Assembly: GCA_016234425.1 (NCBI GenBank)
Contig: JACRCA010000028.1
Span: forward strand, 1-8,572
Direction of reading: 5' to 3'
DNA: 8,572 nucleotides
Source of the DNA: Deltaproteobacteria bacterium
GTDB lineage: Bacteria; Desulfobacterota; SM23-61
Shown here: one piece after another, positions 1-5,707 of the stretch
Layout of the letters: every line of letters starts with the position of its first letter
Position numbering within the stretch: position 1 is the first letter of the stretch
Program-made: the position numbers and the translations under genes
The notes under the pieces: model-generated
The model's database searches: none
Seen by the model: the letters and a program-made list of their open reading frames with translations, nothing else
What the model was told of the DNA's origin: nothing

Positions 1-231
1 GGCTGAGACCTGCAAGCGCGTGCGCGCATCCTCCAATCCCGCCTCTGCAAGATAGAAGGCACTCTTCGCCGAACGATCATTGGCCGCAATCCTTATTTCT
101 GCCGAAGTACTCATCATCGCAGCCATACTCAAAATCGTAAGCACCAGTACGAGCAGAAGGCCAGTTACAAGAACCGCCCCCTTTTCATTCTCAGCGGGAA
201 GAATTTTTCCAAAACATGAATGACTCATCAT
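1..231 (-). CDS. pilX: PilX-type minor pilin, N-terminal part (runs off the left edge)
   Basis: The first 77 codons of a type IV pilus assembly protein of the PilX N-terminal family are visible; the rest lies left of base 1. A short polar leader with the sequence ENEKG (residues 14-18) is followed by a long hydrophobic helix (about 19-42), then STSAEIRIAANDRSAKSAFY and LAEAGLEDAR. The Ser/Ala-rich stretch followed by 'AFYLAEAGLE' is the classic PilX signature. As in other PilX proteins, the usual pilin Glu at mature position +5 is missing (Thr here). I chose the ATG at 231 over the adjacent ATG at 228 because GAGG sits 7 nt upstream of it. It is the fourth gene of the minor-pilin operon, 25 nt after pilW. 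PilX is an inner-membrane pilin-like subunit thought to help prime pilus assembly with PilV, PilW and PilY1. Family assignment is solid; the symbol is by analogy with Pseudomonas. Confidence 0.85.
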   Translation of the reverse strand, partial: MMSHSCFGKILPAENEKGAVLVTGLLLVLVLTILSMAAMMSTSAEIRIAANDRSAKSAFYLAEAGLEDARTRLQVSA

Positions 232-256
232 TTTTTCGCCTCATTATTTATAAAAT

Positions 257-841
257 TTATAAACCCAGATTGCGCGGAGTAACATCTGACGTCAAGGTGA
301 TTGTCCGATACCCCCCGGTACCCAAACCCGGATGAGCCGTCCGAGCCGTAACGGTGATATTAACTTTTCTGATATCCGCCAAACTGCCGGGGCTGCTCGT
401 CGTACTCCCATCCACTAACGTGTAGACGAAGGATAGATTAGTGATATGGTCCGCCACGGGCAAACTGACGGAATTCCTTAAAATCTGCTGGGTACTGGCA
501 TCGTAAAAATAGGTAATATCTTCCTGATCATCCAGGGTATCCCCATCCCCATTCAGGTCAGCTAAAATACGAATCCTGCTCGCTTGAGCAGTGGCAATCC
601 CATCGAAGGTAGTGGTAGAATTCTTGTAACCCGCCAAACGGATCTCCCGGGTCATCAGGTCCATGGCCGCTCGGACATTCTGAACCATTTCAGTAATCTG
701 TTCTTGGGCACTGAAAGCCACCTGCTGAGAGAGGAAGACACTGTATAGGCCGGCTATAACAATTCCCGAAATTAAAATAGCCGCCAGCAACTCCACCATG
801 GTGAAACCGCTATTCTTTAATTTCCCTTCCGGCAGAGGCAT
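257..841 (-). CDS. pilW: PilW-type minor pilin
   Basis: This is a 194-residue prepilin-like protein. The type III leader ends NSG|FTMVELLAA, with cleavage predicted after Gly12, Phe13 as mature +1 and the conserved Glu at +5 (residue 17). A hydrophobic helix spans about residues 13-38. The following segment (QITEMVQNVRAAMDLMTREIRLAGYKNS) is the characteristic PilW 'MTREIRLAGY' region, after which comes a Ser/Thr-rich beta domain. The protein should be processed by PilD at the inner membrane and act as a minor subunit in type IV pilus priming. The start at 841 lies 3 nt after the pilV stop and has a G-rich Shine-Dalgarno (GGGGGGA) 8 nt upstream, inside the end of pilV, so the two are probably translationally coupled. 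Length is short compared with many PilW proteins but complete. The call rests on motif and on the V-W-X gene order. Confidence 0.88.
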   Translation of the reverse strand: MPLPEGKLKNSGFTMVELLAAILISGIVIAGLYSVFLSQQVAFSAQEQITEMVQNVRAAMDLMTREIRLAGYKNSTTTFDGIATAQASRIRILADLNGDGDTLDDQEDITYFYDASTQQILRNSVSLPVADHITNLSFVYTLVDGSTTSSPGSLADIRKVNITVTARTAHPGLGTGGYRTITLTSDVTPRNLGL

Positions 842-844
842 TTC

Positions 845-1201
845 TTAATCCCCCCTCAAAGTCGTAACACTGACATTATGGGATCCTGGATTAATCCAGT
901 TTACCGTTACTGTAATCGTTCTTACATTTCCCGAATGGGAAACGGCCCATTGCCTCAGGTAATCGATATTTCCCAGGCGGATGGAATCGTTTCCGGAAGT
1001 CAGGGAACTCAAACCGGCATTTTTTAAGCTTTCCAACTTATCCTGCATCAGAGTGGTCGCGATGGAGGTCTCCTTGCTCTGGGAGGTAGAGCGCATGACC
1101 GAGTAAACCAAGGAAGTGATGGAAAGAAGAACAAAAGATAGAACGAATAGAGCAATAAGAAGCTCTATCATGGTAAATCCGCCCTGTTTCTGTCTTTTCA
1201 T
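845..1201 (-). CDS. pilV: PilV-type minor pilin
   Basis: This is a short (118 residue) prepilin. The leader MKRQKQGG is followed by FTMIELLIALFVLSFVLL, giving cleavage after Gly8 and Glu at mature +5 (residue 13). The post-helix segment contains TTLMQDKLESLKN, which resembles the 'A..L..EKLE.L' stretch typical of PilV just after the membrane helix. The remaining C-terminal part looks like a small beta domain (RTITVTVNW, HNVSVTTLRG). Its ATG overlaps the TGA of the upstream pseudopilin by 4 nt (ATGA at 1198-1201), a sign of coupled translation. It is a minor pilin predicted to join PilW and PilX in the initiation complex of the type IV pilus. Family is clear from the prepilin leader and gene order; PilV versus a GspI-like pseudopilin cannot be fully separated from sequence alone. 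Confidence 0.82.
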   Translation of the reverse strand: MKRQKQGGFTMIELLIALFVLSFVLLSITSLVYSVMRSTSQSKETSIATTLMQDKLESLKNAGLSSLTSGNDSIRLGNIDYLRQWAVSHSGNVRTITVTVNWINPGSHNVSVTTLRGD

Positions 1202-1638
1202 TCGATCTTCACCCTCCCTGTGGAATTGATGCTAACATTCTTTGTTCCCCGCGCATTGGATACCGCAATCGTCCGGGAACTGGAATTCCCGCGGCTATTG
1301 AAAGGAACAGAAAGGCCTGACAGAGTGACCTCTGGATAATCGGAACTAAAGTTCCTGCTCTTGGCTACATAGCCGTCGCTCGCCCTTACTACCTGGTAAG
1401 ATTGGGAGTTAAAAACCACCTGAAAATCTCTGTTTTCCTTCACGGCCAGGAGGCGGGTATATTGTAAGTCCGTGGCCACCTCTCTGGCTGCTCCTCTCAA
1501 TTTATAGCTGGAAGAAAAAAGAACGAAATGAGGACTCGCCATGGCCAGCGACAACCCCACGACGGTTAGGAACAGGATCAAATCGATCAGCGTAAACCCC
1601 AATGAAAATTTCTTACCTATTGTTCTATTCCTTACCAT
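1198..1638 (-). CDS. GspH/FimT-type pseudopilin, first gene of the minor-pilin operon
   Basis: This is a 146-residue prepilin-like protein with leader KKFSLG|FTLID, cleaved after Gly14, then a hydrophobic helix to about residue 40. After the helix comes LRGAAREVATDLQYTRLLAVKENRDFQVVFN, the standard GspH/FimT region (helix, 'DLQ..R..A...N', first beta strand), and the protein ends VSINSTGRVKIE, matching the family's C-terminal beta strand. In type IV pilus systems this slot is held by FimU or FimT. The mature +5 residue is Asp (residue 19), not the nearly invariant Glu; the codon reads GAT. The start at 1638 has GGGAG about 11 nt upstream. A -24/-12 sigma-54-type promoter lies 86 nt upstream, so this is the operon's first gene. 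It could also serve a type II secretion system, but the PilV/W/X neighbours favour pili. Confidence 0.85.
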   Translation of the reverse strand: MVRNRTIGKKFSLGFTLIDLILFLTVVGLSLAMASPHFVLFSSSYKLRGAAREVATDLQYTRLLAVKENRDFQVVFNSQSYQVVRASDGYVAKSRNFSSDYPEVTLSGLSVPFNSRGNSSSRTIAVSNARGTKNVSINSTGRVKIE

Positions 1639-1723
1639 TTGCCATCAATCTCCCAAAAGTATCTTCTCTTTCTATCCCGCGATCAACCGGATTAACGACT
1701 TAGTTGATGATCGATTTCATAAT

Positions 1724-1740
1724 TTGCAAAACAAATGCCA
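1724..1740 (-). promoter_or_regulatory. Predicted sigma-54 (-24/-12) promoter of the minor-pilin operon
   Basis: Read on the minus strand the site is TGGCATTTGTTTTGCAA. It has GG (1739-1738) and GC (1727-1726) separated by exactly 10 nt, inside TGGCA and TTGCA contexts that match the RpoN consensus. The predicted transcription start is about 1714, giving a leader of roughly 75 nt before the ATG at 1638. An A/T tract lies just upstream (about 1751-1790), where activator binding or bending could occur. RpoN/PilR control of pilin genes is well known in other bacteria; that PilR acts here is inference. Confidence 0.68.
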
Positions 1741-2333
1741 TGATCAATCGCCTTATTTTTTTTAAAAATTCATAATTTTTTCCTTTTGTTGAATCACTTG
1801 CAAATTTTTTGGCAGGAGCGCTATTCCCAAATTGTTTGTTCATTTTTGCTCATCTGGGCCTATTTTCTTATAAGAAATCTTATGAAAATACGGTTAAAAA
1901 TTTTTCTCGATGCTTCAGGGAAGGCTTTATATAGGATGAAAGTCAGGTTGATTGGAGATGCCCGAGTGAATAATCAGGGTGTTCCTAAGGAAAAAGAGCC
2001 GAAAAGCTTTTATACAAGGCGAGCTAAATTTTTGCGCATATTCGCAACCGCCTGATATGATCTGTCATTCCGGGCTTGACCCGGAATCCAGTCTGTTTTC
2101 TGGATTCCCGCTTCCGCGGGAATGACGATTTATGCGAATTTATATGGGTCGCTCTGTATACATAGCGATCGTAGACTATTGCAGGGTTCCGGAGAGAAGC
2201 AGTTACAAAATTGTGCATTTAAACATCAACCATTTCTCTCAATTAATCCCTTTTTAGTTGATTTAGAACTAATATTCCTTTTTCATCCCTTTTTCCAAAA
2301 GTCAACGAGATTAACTGCAAATTACCGAGTTTA
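1741..2333. other. Gene-poor intergenic region between two minus-strand operons
   Basis: About 590 nt lie between the pilin promoter and the end of the alcohol dehydrogenase gene. The left part (1751-1900) is very A/T-rich with T tracts. The only clear structure is the palindromic repeat at 2064-2126. Open frames cross it on both strands, but none has a convincing start and ribosome binding site or a recognisable protein. I see no clear rho-independent terminator behind the alcohol dehydrogenase stop and no tRNA-like fold. Confidence 0.6.
2064..2126. repeat. Palindromic dispersed repeat (REP/MITE-like), 63 bp
   Basis: The outer ends GTCATTCC (2064-2071) and GGAATGAC (2119-2126) are exact inverted copies. 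Inside are three further perfect pairings: ATTCCGGG/CCCGGAAT (2067-2074 with 2080-2087), GGAATCCAG/CTGGATTCC (2083-2091 with 2100-2108) and ATTCCCGC/GCGGGAAT (2104-2111 with 2116-2123). The element can therefore fold as one long arm or as side-by-side hairpins. From memory, repeats with these GTCATTCC...GGAATGAC ends and 'CCCGGAATCCAG' cores occur in many copies in various proteobacterial genomes. Its minus-strand translation contains FPRKRES and VKPGMT, peptides often seen as spurious proteins. Copy number in this genome cannot be judged from one window. Confidence 0.8.
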
Positions 2334-3362
2334 TCAATCAACTCTTAAAACTTTTGCTCCCCGAATTTTTTTCCCCTTAAGCTCTATCAGGGCTTTGTTT
2401 GCTTCTTCTAATTTGAATTCCTCAATTTCAGGCTTGATGGGAATTTCAGCTGCCAATTGCAAAAACTCGCTCACATCGCATCTGGCAACGTTGGCCACGC
2501 TTTTTATCTCCTTTTCCAGCCAGAGATGGCTCGCATAATCTAACTTCAGGAGAAACTCTTTGTCTAATTCTTCTTTCCGAATCGCATTGACGATCAACCT
2601 TCCCCCTTTTTCTAAGACTTTTAACCCCTCTACAACAGGCCTCCACACTGGAGTGGTGTCAATGGCGCAATCCAGTTTTTCCAGCGGCTCCTCTCCAATA
2701 TCCCCCGCCCAGAAAGCCCCAAGCTCTCTGCTAAAATTTCTTTCCCGGTCGGTCCTGGCAAAAACAAAAATTTTGGATTTTGGGTACCTGTGCTTGGCCA
2801 TTTGAATAACGAGATGAGCTGAAGCTCCAAACCCGATGAGTCCCAAATTTTTCCCGTCCTCCATTCTTGTTAATCTTAGAGATCGGTAGCCAATCGCGCC
2901 AGCGCATAGAAGTGGCGCTGCTTCCAAGTCAGAAAATACCTCGGGAATGGCATAGGCGAAATCTTCCGTGACGACAGTATACTGAGCATAGCCTCCATTG
3001 GCGTCTCGACCCGTGGCCTTAAAATCCTTACATAAATTCTCATTCCCTCCGAGGCAAAACTTGCATTTCCCACAAGCTGCATAAATCCAGGCGACTCCCA
3101 CCCGATCTCCAACCTTATATTTCCTTGCCTGGCTCCCCGTTTTTTCTACCCGGCCCACGATCTGATGGCCGAGGACAATCGGGAATCGAGGGGGTGGTGT
3201 TCTTCCTTCGATTTCATCCAATTCAGTATGACAGATACCGCAGGCTGAATTTTTTATTAAGATTTCTTTTTCTTTGGGAACGGGAAGGGACAAATCGACC
3301 AGTTCCAGGGGGTTTTGAGTTTCTTCCAGATCATAAATCTTATTCAGCACCATGGCTTTCAT
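2334..3362 (-). CDS. Zinc-dependent medium-chain alcohol dehydrogenase family protein
   Basis: This 342-residue MDR-superfamily oxidoreductase probably interconverts an alcohol and an aldehyde with NAD(P). An N-terminal GroES-like domain (about 1-140) carries the catalytic zinc ligands Cys41 (CGICHTE), His66 (GHQIVG) and Cys153 (PLLCAGAIGY), and the structural zinc lobe Cys97, Cys100, Cys103 and Cys111. The Rossmann domain has GFGASAHL (177-184). The usual 'GHE' is GHQ here (Gln67); from memory this occurs in the CAD2-like zinc alcohol dehydrogenase subgroup, which also shares the 'PLLCAG.IGYR' block, so it is not evidence of inactivity. The start is set at 3362 (MKAMVLN) because this ATG overlaps the upstream TGA by 4 nt; an ATG at 3392 would place ten Gly/Lys/Glu-rich codons inside the upstream gene. 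It is the last gene of a three-gene operon. Substrate unknown. Confidence 0.9.
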   Translation of the reverse strand: MKAMVLNKIYDLEETQNPLELVDLSLPVPKEKEILIKNSACGICHTELDEIEGRTPPPRFPIVLGHQIVGRVEKTGSQARKYKVGDRVGVAWIYAACGKCKFCLGGNENLCKDFKATGRDANGGYAQYTVVTEDFAYAIPEVFSDLEAAPLLCAGAIGYRSLRLTRMEDGKNLGLIGFGASAHLVIQMAKHRYPKSKIFVFARTDRERNFSRELGAFWAGDIGEEPLEKLDCAIDTTPVWRPVVEGLKVLEKGGRLIVNAIRKEELDKEFLLKLDYASHLWLEKEIKSVANVARCDVSEFLQLAAEIPIKPEIEEFKLEEANKALIELKGKKIRGAKVLRVD

Positions 3363-4267
3363 TTTCCTTTCACCCCCTTTTTCGCCTCCCACAATTTTTC
3401 AGCCAATTTTTTTATATACTCTCTGTTTTCCAATCTATTCATCCACCTCTTCGTTATCTCATCAACACCATAGCAGGCTCCGGCAATTGCGCCCGTCATT
3501 GCCCCGATCGTATCGGCATCGCCCCCCAAGCTTACGGCGTATATAACAGAGCTTTCAAAATCAGAATTACACAAGAAAGAATAAATAGCAGCAGGAACAG
3601 AATTCATAGCCTCGACACCATTTCCTAGTTCCCTAATGACTTTGCCCCTGGGGGCGCCTTCATCGAGGAGGCTTTTCATCGCTTCTAATTTCTTTTGATA
3701 GATTCCGACTCTGGTAAAGTTCATCAACTCCTTCAAGAACTCATATTTGTTAAAATTTTCCGCTTTCAGGTTTACAGCCATGGCTACAGCACAGGCTTCC
3801 AGTGCTGCTCCTTCTATCGCCCACTCATGGGAATGGGTGATTTGGCTCGATTGGTAGGCAACTTCCCGTAGCATTTTGGGATCATCGTGACAGAAAAGGC
3901 CAACCGGTGCAATTCTCATGGCCGCCCCATTTCCGTATGAGCCGCCAGGGTATATTTCTCTATCAAGCATCTCGTTCCATTTTCGGCCACGCCGGATCAT
4001 TCGGAAAATACGCGGGGGGCCCCAGGCATAGCCACGCCATGGCTCCCTTTCAAAATTTTCCATAAATCTGTTGGCCATGTGCTCTCCGCTAAAGCCCTTA
4101 CATTCTATAAGCGACTCGGCCAGGCCAATCATCATGGCCGTATCATCTGTATATCTCGGCCCGATTTCTTTGGTTCCCTGGAGGTGAAAAATTCCTTCTC
4201 CCTGGGCGCCCAAGGAGTCCCCGATTGCAGTCCCCAGCAAAGAACCAATAAATTTTGCGAGGTTCAT
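3359..4267 (-). CDS. ADP-ribosylglycohydrolase family protein (ARH3-like)
   Basis: This is a 302-residue all-helical hydrolase predicted to release ADP-ribose from modified proteins, nucleic acids or O-acetyl-ADP-ribose using two magnesium ions. The family's metal and substrate motifs are all present: GTAIGDSLGA (12-21), TDDT (40-43, metal ligands Asp41 and Asp42), GSYGNGAAMR (109-118), THSHEWAIEGA (144-154) and GGDADTIGAMTGAIAGA (248-264, with Asp250, Asp252 and Thr253). The HSH motif and the GSYGNGAAMR form are closest to ARH3-type enzymes, in my reading. No signal peptide, so cytoplasmic. The start at 4267 (MNLAKF) is chosen because its ATG overlaps the upstream peptidase TGA by 4 nt, with GGAG 10 nt upstream; an in-frame ATG at 4288 lies deeper inside the upstream gene. 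It is co-transcribed with a metallopeptidase and an alcohol dehydrogenase. Substrate and target are unknown; a DraG-type role on nitrogenase has no support here. Confidence 0.9.
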   Translation of the reverse strand: MNLAKFIGSLLGTAIGDSLGAQGEGIFHLQGTKEIGPRYTDDTAMMIGLAESLIECKGFSGEHMANRFMENFEREPWRGYAWGPPRIFRMIRRGRKWNEMLDREIYPGGSYGNGAAMRIAPVGLFCHDDPKMLREVAYQSSQITHSHEWAIEGAALEACAVAMAVNLKAENFNKYEFLKELMNFTRVGIYQKKLEAMKSLLDEGAPRGKVIRELGNGVEAMNSVPAAIYSFLCNSDFESSVIYAVSLGGDADTIGAMTGAIAGACYGVDEITKRWMNRLENREYIKKLAEKLWEAKKGVKGK

Positions 4268-5439
4268 TTTTCCCAACTCCGGAGCCACGCCAAAATAAAC
4301 TTTCCTGCTTCTTCCATTCCTTCTTGTTCCAAATGATCAGCAGTATCCATCTCCGTATGAACATTCAGAATCTTCTTCGAGGGACAGGCTAAGGTGACCG
4401 CTTGATATCCCTTTTCCAGAATAGCCTGGTGATCCATCAAAAAGCCAAAGGAAAAAGGCCAGGTTCCGATCTTGAATGGCTTGGCGATTTCTTTCAAGCG
4501 GGAGAGTAAGAAGGATTCTCCTCCAACAGGAAGGAATCCTTTTCTGGAAAAGATCCTGAGCTTTCCTTTGATTCCCACGGCATCTAAGTTTAGAAAATAG
4601 GAATTTTCCTTTTCGATCTCCTTTTCGTGCTCTCGCAAATAAGCAAAAGCCCCCTGCAATCCCAATTCTTCTGCCCCTGAAAAAAGGAAGGTCACTCCAG
4701 GGCGCAAAGGCCTCTCCCCCTTTAAACCCTCGGCCAAATGCAAGAGCACTCCCAGGCTTCCGGCATTGTCCAAACCGCCTGGCGACTGATTGGTTGTTTT
4801 GAGGAGAAGCAGGGGTATTATTCCCAAAATGGAGAGAGTTAAAGGGAAGTCCACCCCAAGAGAGGGGAAGGAGCCCAGGGCGTCGCTCGATGAGGATAAA
4901 AAACTAAAACCCAGCCAGAGTAAACTGAGGCCTGAAAGGAGAAGAAAAAAAGCCCTGTGGAGAAGGGATAAGCTCTGGCTCTTGGAATCATAATGGGCGA
5001 TCAGATAAAGGTGCGGTCCGGGTCTTCCATGGCCGGGTAAGCTCGCGGTGATATTGTGCGAACGGAGGAGCCTTTCCTTTTTCTTCCGACTGATGAGCCA
5101 GCGAAAAATAGATGCCGATCCCAAAAGCTTAAACCAAAAAAAAGTATAGAAAGCCAGGAAGGCGACCATTAAGAAGATCAAGATACTGGAAGCGATAGGG
5201 AACGAAGGCGCAAGCATTCTGGCGTCGATGGAAATCACGAGGGCCAGCAAAGCAAAGGTCTTTATGACCCCCCAGGGGGTCAAGGGGACGAAAAATTCCT
5301 CCCGCTGGAGTAGGTACCCCGAATCTATTAATTTTTTTTCGATAAAAGAGGAGGCCATTTGCTCGCCGGCGCTGCCTACGGCGCGTGGAAAAGCCAGAGA
5401 TTTGGCAATTTTTACTGCTTCCTCGCCATTAAAATCCAT
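4264..5439 (-). CDS. Membrane-embedded M28-family metallopeptidase
   Basis: This is a 391-residue protein with all the metal-site residues of a co-catalytic dizinc M28 aminopeptidase: His149 and Asp151 (AHYDS), Asp224 (GGLDNAGS), Glu257-Glu258 (SGAEELGL), Asp286 (NLDAVG) and His361 (NVHTEMDT). The N-terminus (GSAGEQMASSFIEKKLIDSGY) is also typical of M28. It has no signal peptide but four hydrophobic segments, about 56-71, 82-104, 163-182 and 196-213. The second pair is inserted between the first and second metal ligands. Even-numbered crossings keep all ligands on one side; the basic patch RKKKERLLR after segment 2 suggests that side is cytoplasmic. The start at 5439 (MDFNGEE) has GGGAGG about 11 nt upstream; an in-frame ATG at 5496 would add 19 residues that do not look like the family. 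It is the first gene of a 4-nt-overlap operon. Probable aminopeptidase; substrate unknown. Confidence 0.86.
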   Translation of the reverse strand: MDFNGEEAVKIAKSLAFPRAVGSAGEQMASSFIEKKLIDSGYLLQREEFFVPLTPWGVIKTFALLALVISIDARMLAPSFPIASSILIFLMVAFLAFYTFFWFKLLGSASIFRWLISRKKKERLLRSHNITASLPGHGRPGPHLYLIAHYDSKSQSLSLLHRAFFLLLSGLSLLWLGFSFLSSSSDALGSFPSLGVDFPLTLSILGIIPLLLLKTTNQSPGGLDNAGSLGVLLHLAEGLKGERPLRPGVTFLFSGAEELGLQGAFAYLREHEKEIEKENSYFLNLDAVGIKGKLRIFSRKGFLPVGGESFLLSRLKEIAKPFKIGTWPFSFGFLMDHQAILEKGYQAVTLACPSKKILNVHTEMDTADHLEQEGMEEAGKFILAWLRSWEK

Positions 5440-5522
5440 TATCCGCAGTCCCTCCCATGGATAATTTATATAACACAGCTTCCTTCCTGAAAACAAATCC
5501 TGTCAACATTACGTAGAAAATG

Positions 5523-5576
5523 CCCCCTCACCCCGCCCTCTCCCCCAATCTGGGGGAGAGGGGAAGGGTGAGGGGG
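5523..5576. repeat. G/C-rich REP-like hairpin in a divergent intergenic region
   Basis: The outer arms CCCCCTCACCC (5523-5533) and GGGTGAGGGGG (5566-5576) are exact inverted copies. So are the inner arms CCCTCTCCCCC (5536-5546) and GGGGGAGAGGG (5552-5562), around an AATCT loop, with a small asymmetric bulge between the two stems. No T tract follows on either strand, and the flanking genes diverge, so it is not a terminator. From memory, 'CCCTCACCC...CCCTCTCCCC' palindromes are common dispersed repeats in bacterial genomes. A degenerate relative lies at 8274-8315. Confidence 0.75.
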
Positions 5577-5694
5577 AGGCCAGGGGGGATTTTCCCCGCC
5601 GAGGTAGGATTCTCCGTAAAGGATGGAACTCAAGCAGTGGGTTTATTTTGCCGATAAATTCTCACAAGGTGCAAAAAATCTTTATTAAAAAAAT

Positions 5695-5701
5695 AAGGAG
5701 G
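5695..5701 (+). promoter_or_regulatory. Strong ribosome binding site that decides the start at 5708
   Basis: AAGGAGG lies 6 nt before the ATG at 5708. It is the near-perfect Shine-Dalgarno of this stretch and lies inside the longer open frame that begins at 5648. That argues for the internal ATG, directly in front of a signal peptide, as the true start. Confidence 0.85.
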
Positions 5702-5707
5702 AAGGCT

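Noticed and set aside
1681..1712. ATCAAC/GTTGAT inverted repeat in the pilin-operon leader, considered as an operator
   Set aside because: Only 6 bp per arm with a 15-nt spacer in A/T-rich DNA; expected by chance and matching no regulator site that I recognise.
1786..2055. An 89-codon plus-strand open frame in the gene-poor gap, with a hydrophobic stretch near its N-terminus
   Set aside because: It begins with TTG without a ribosome binding site. The hydrophobic part comes from A/T-rich sequence, and no family resemblance is seen. It could hide a small gene from the ATG near 1881, but nothing supports this.
2024..2218. A 64-codon minus-strand frame containing FPRKRES...VKPGMT
   Set aside because: This is the translation of the palindromic repeat at 2064-2126; such peptides are a known annotation artefact.
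2122..2538. A 138-codon plus-strand frame
   Set aside because: More than half of it lies antisense to the well-supported alcohol dehydrogenase gene, and the N-terminal part starts inside the palindromic repeat.
5440..5496. N-terminal extension of the M28 peptidase to an ATG at 5496
   Set aside because: The extra 19 residues do not look like the family and lack a good ribosome binding site; GGGAGG precedes the ATG at 5439.
5466..5506. TTGACA (minus strand, 5506-5501) with TATATAA (5472-5466) as a sigma-70 promoter for the peptidase operon
   Set aside because: The two boxes are about 28 nt apart, far from the 16-18 nt that a standard promoter needs. The TTGACA hexamer alone is not enough.
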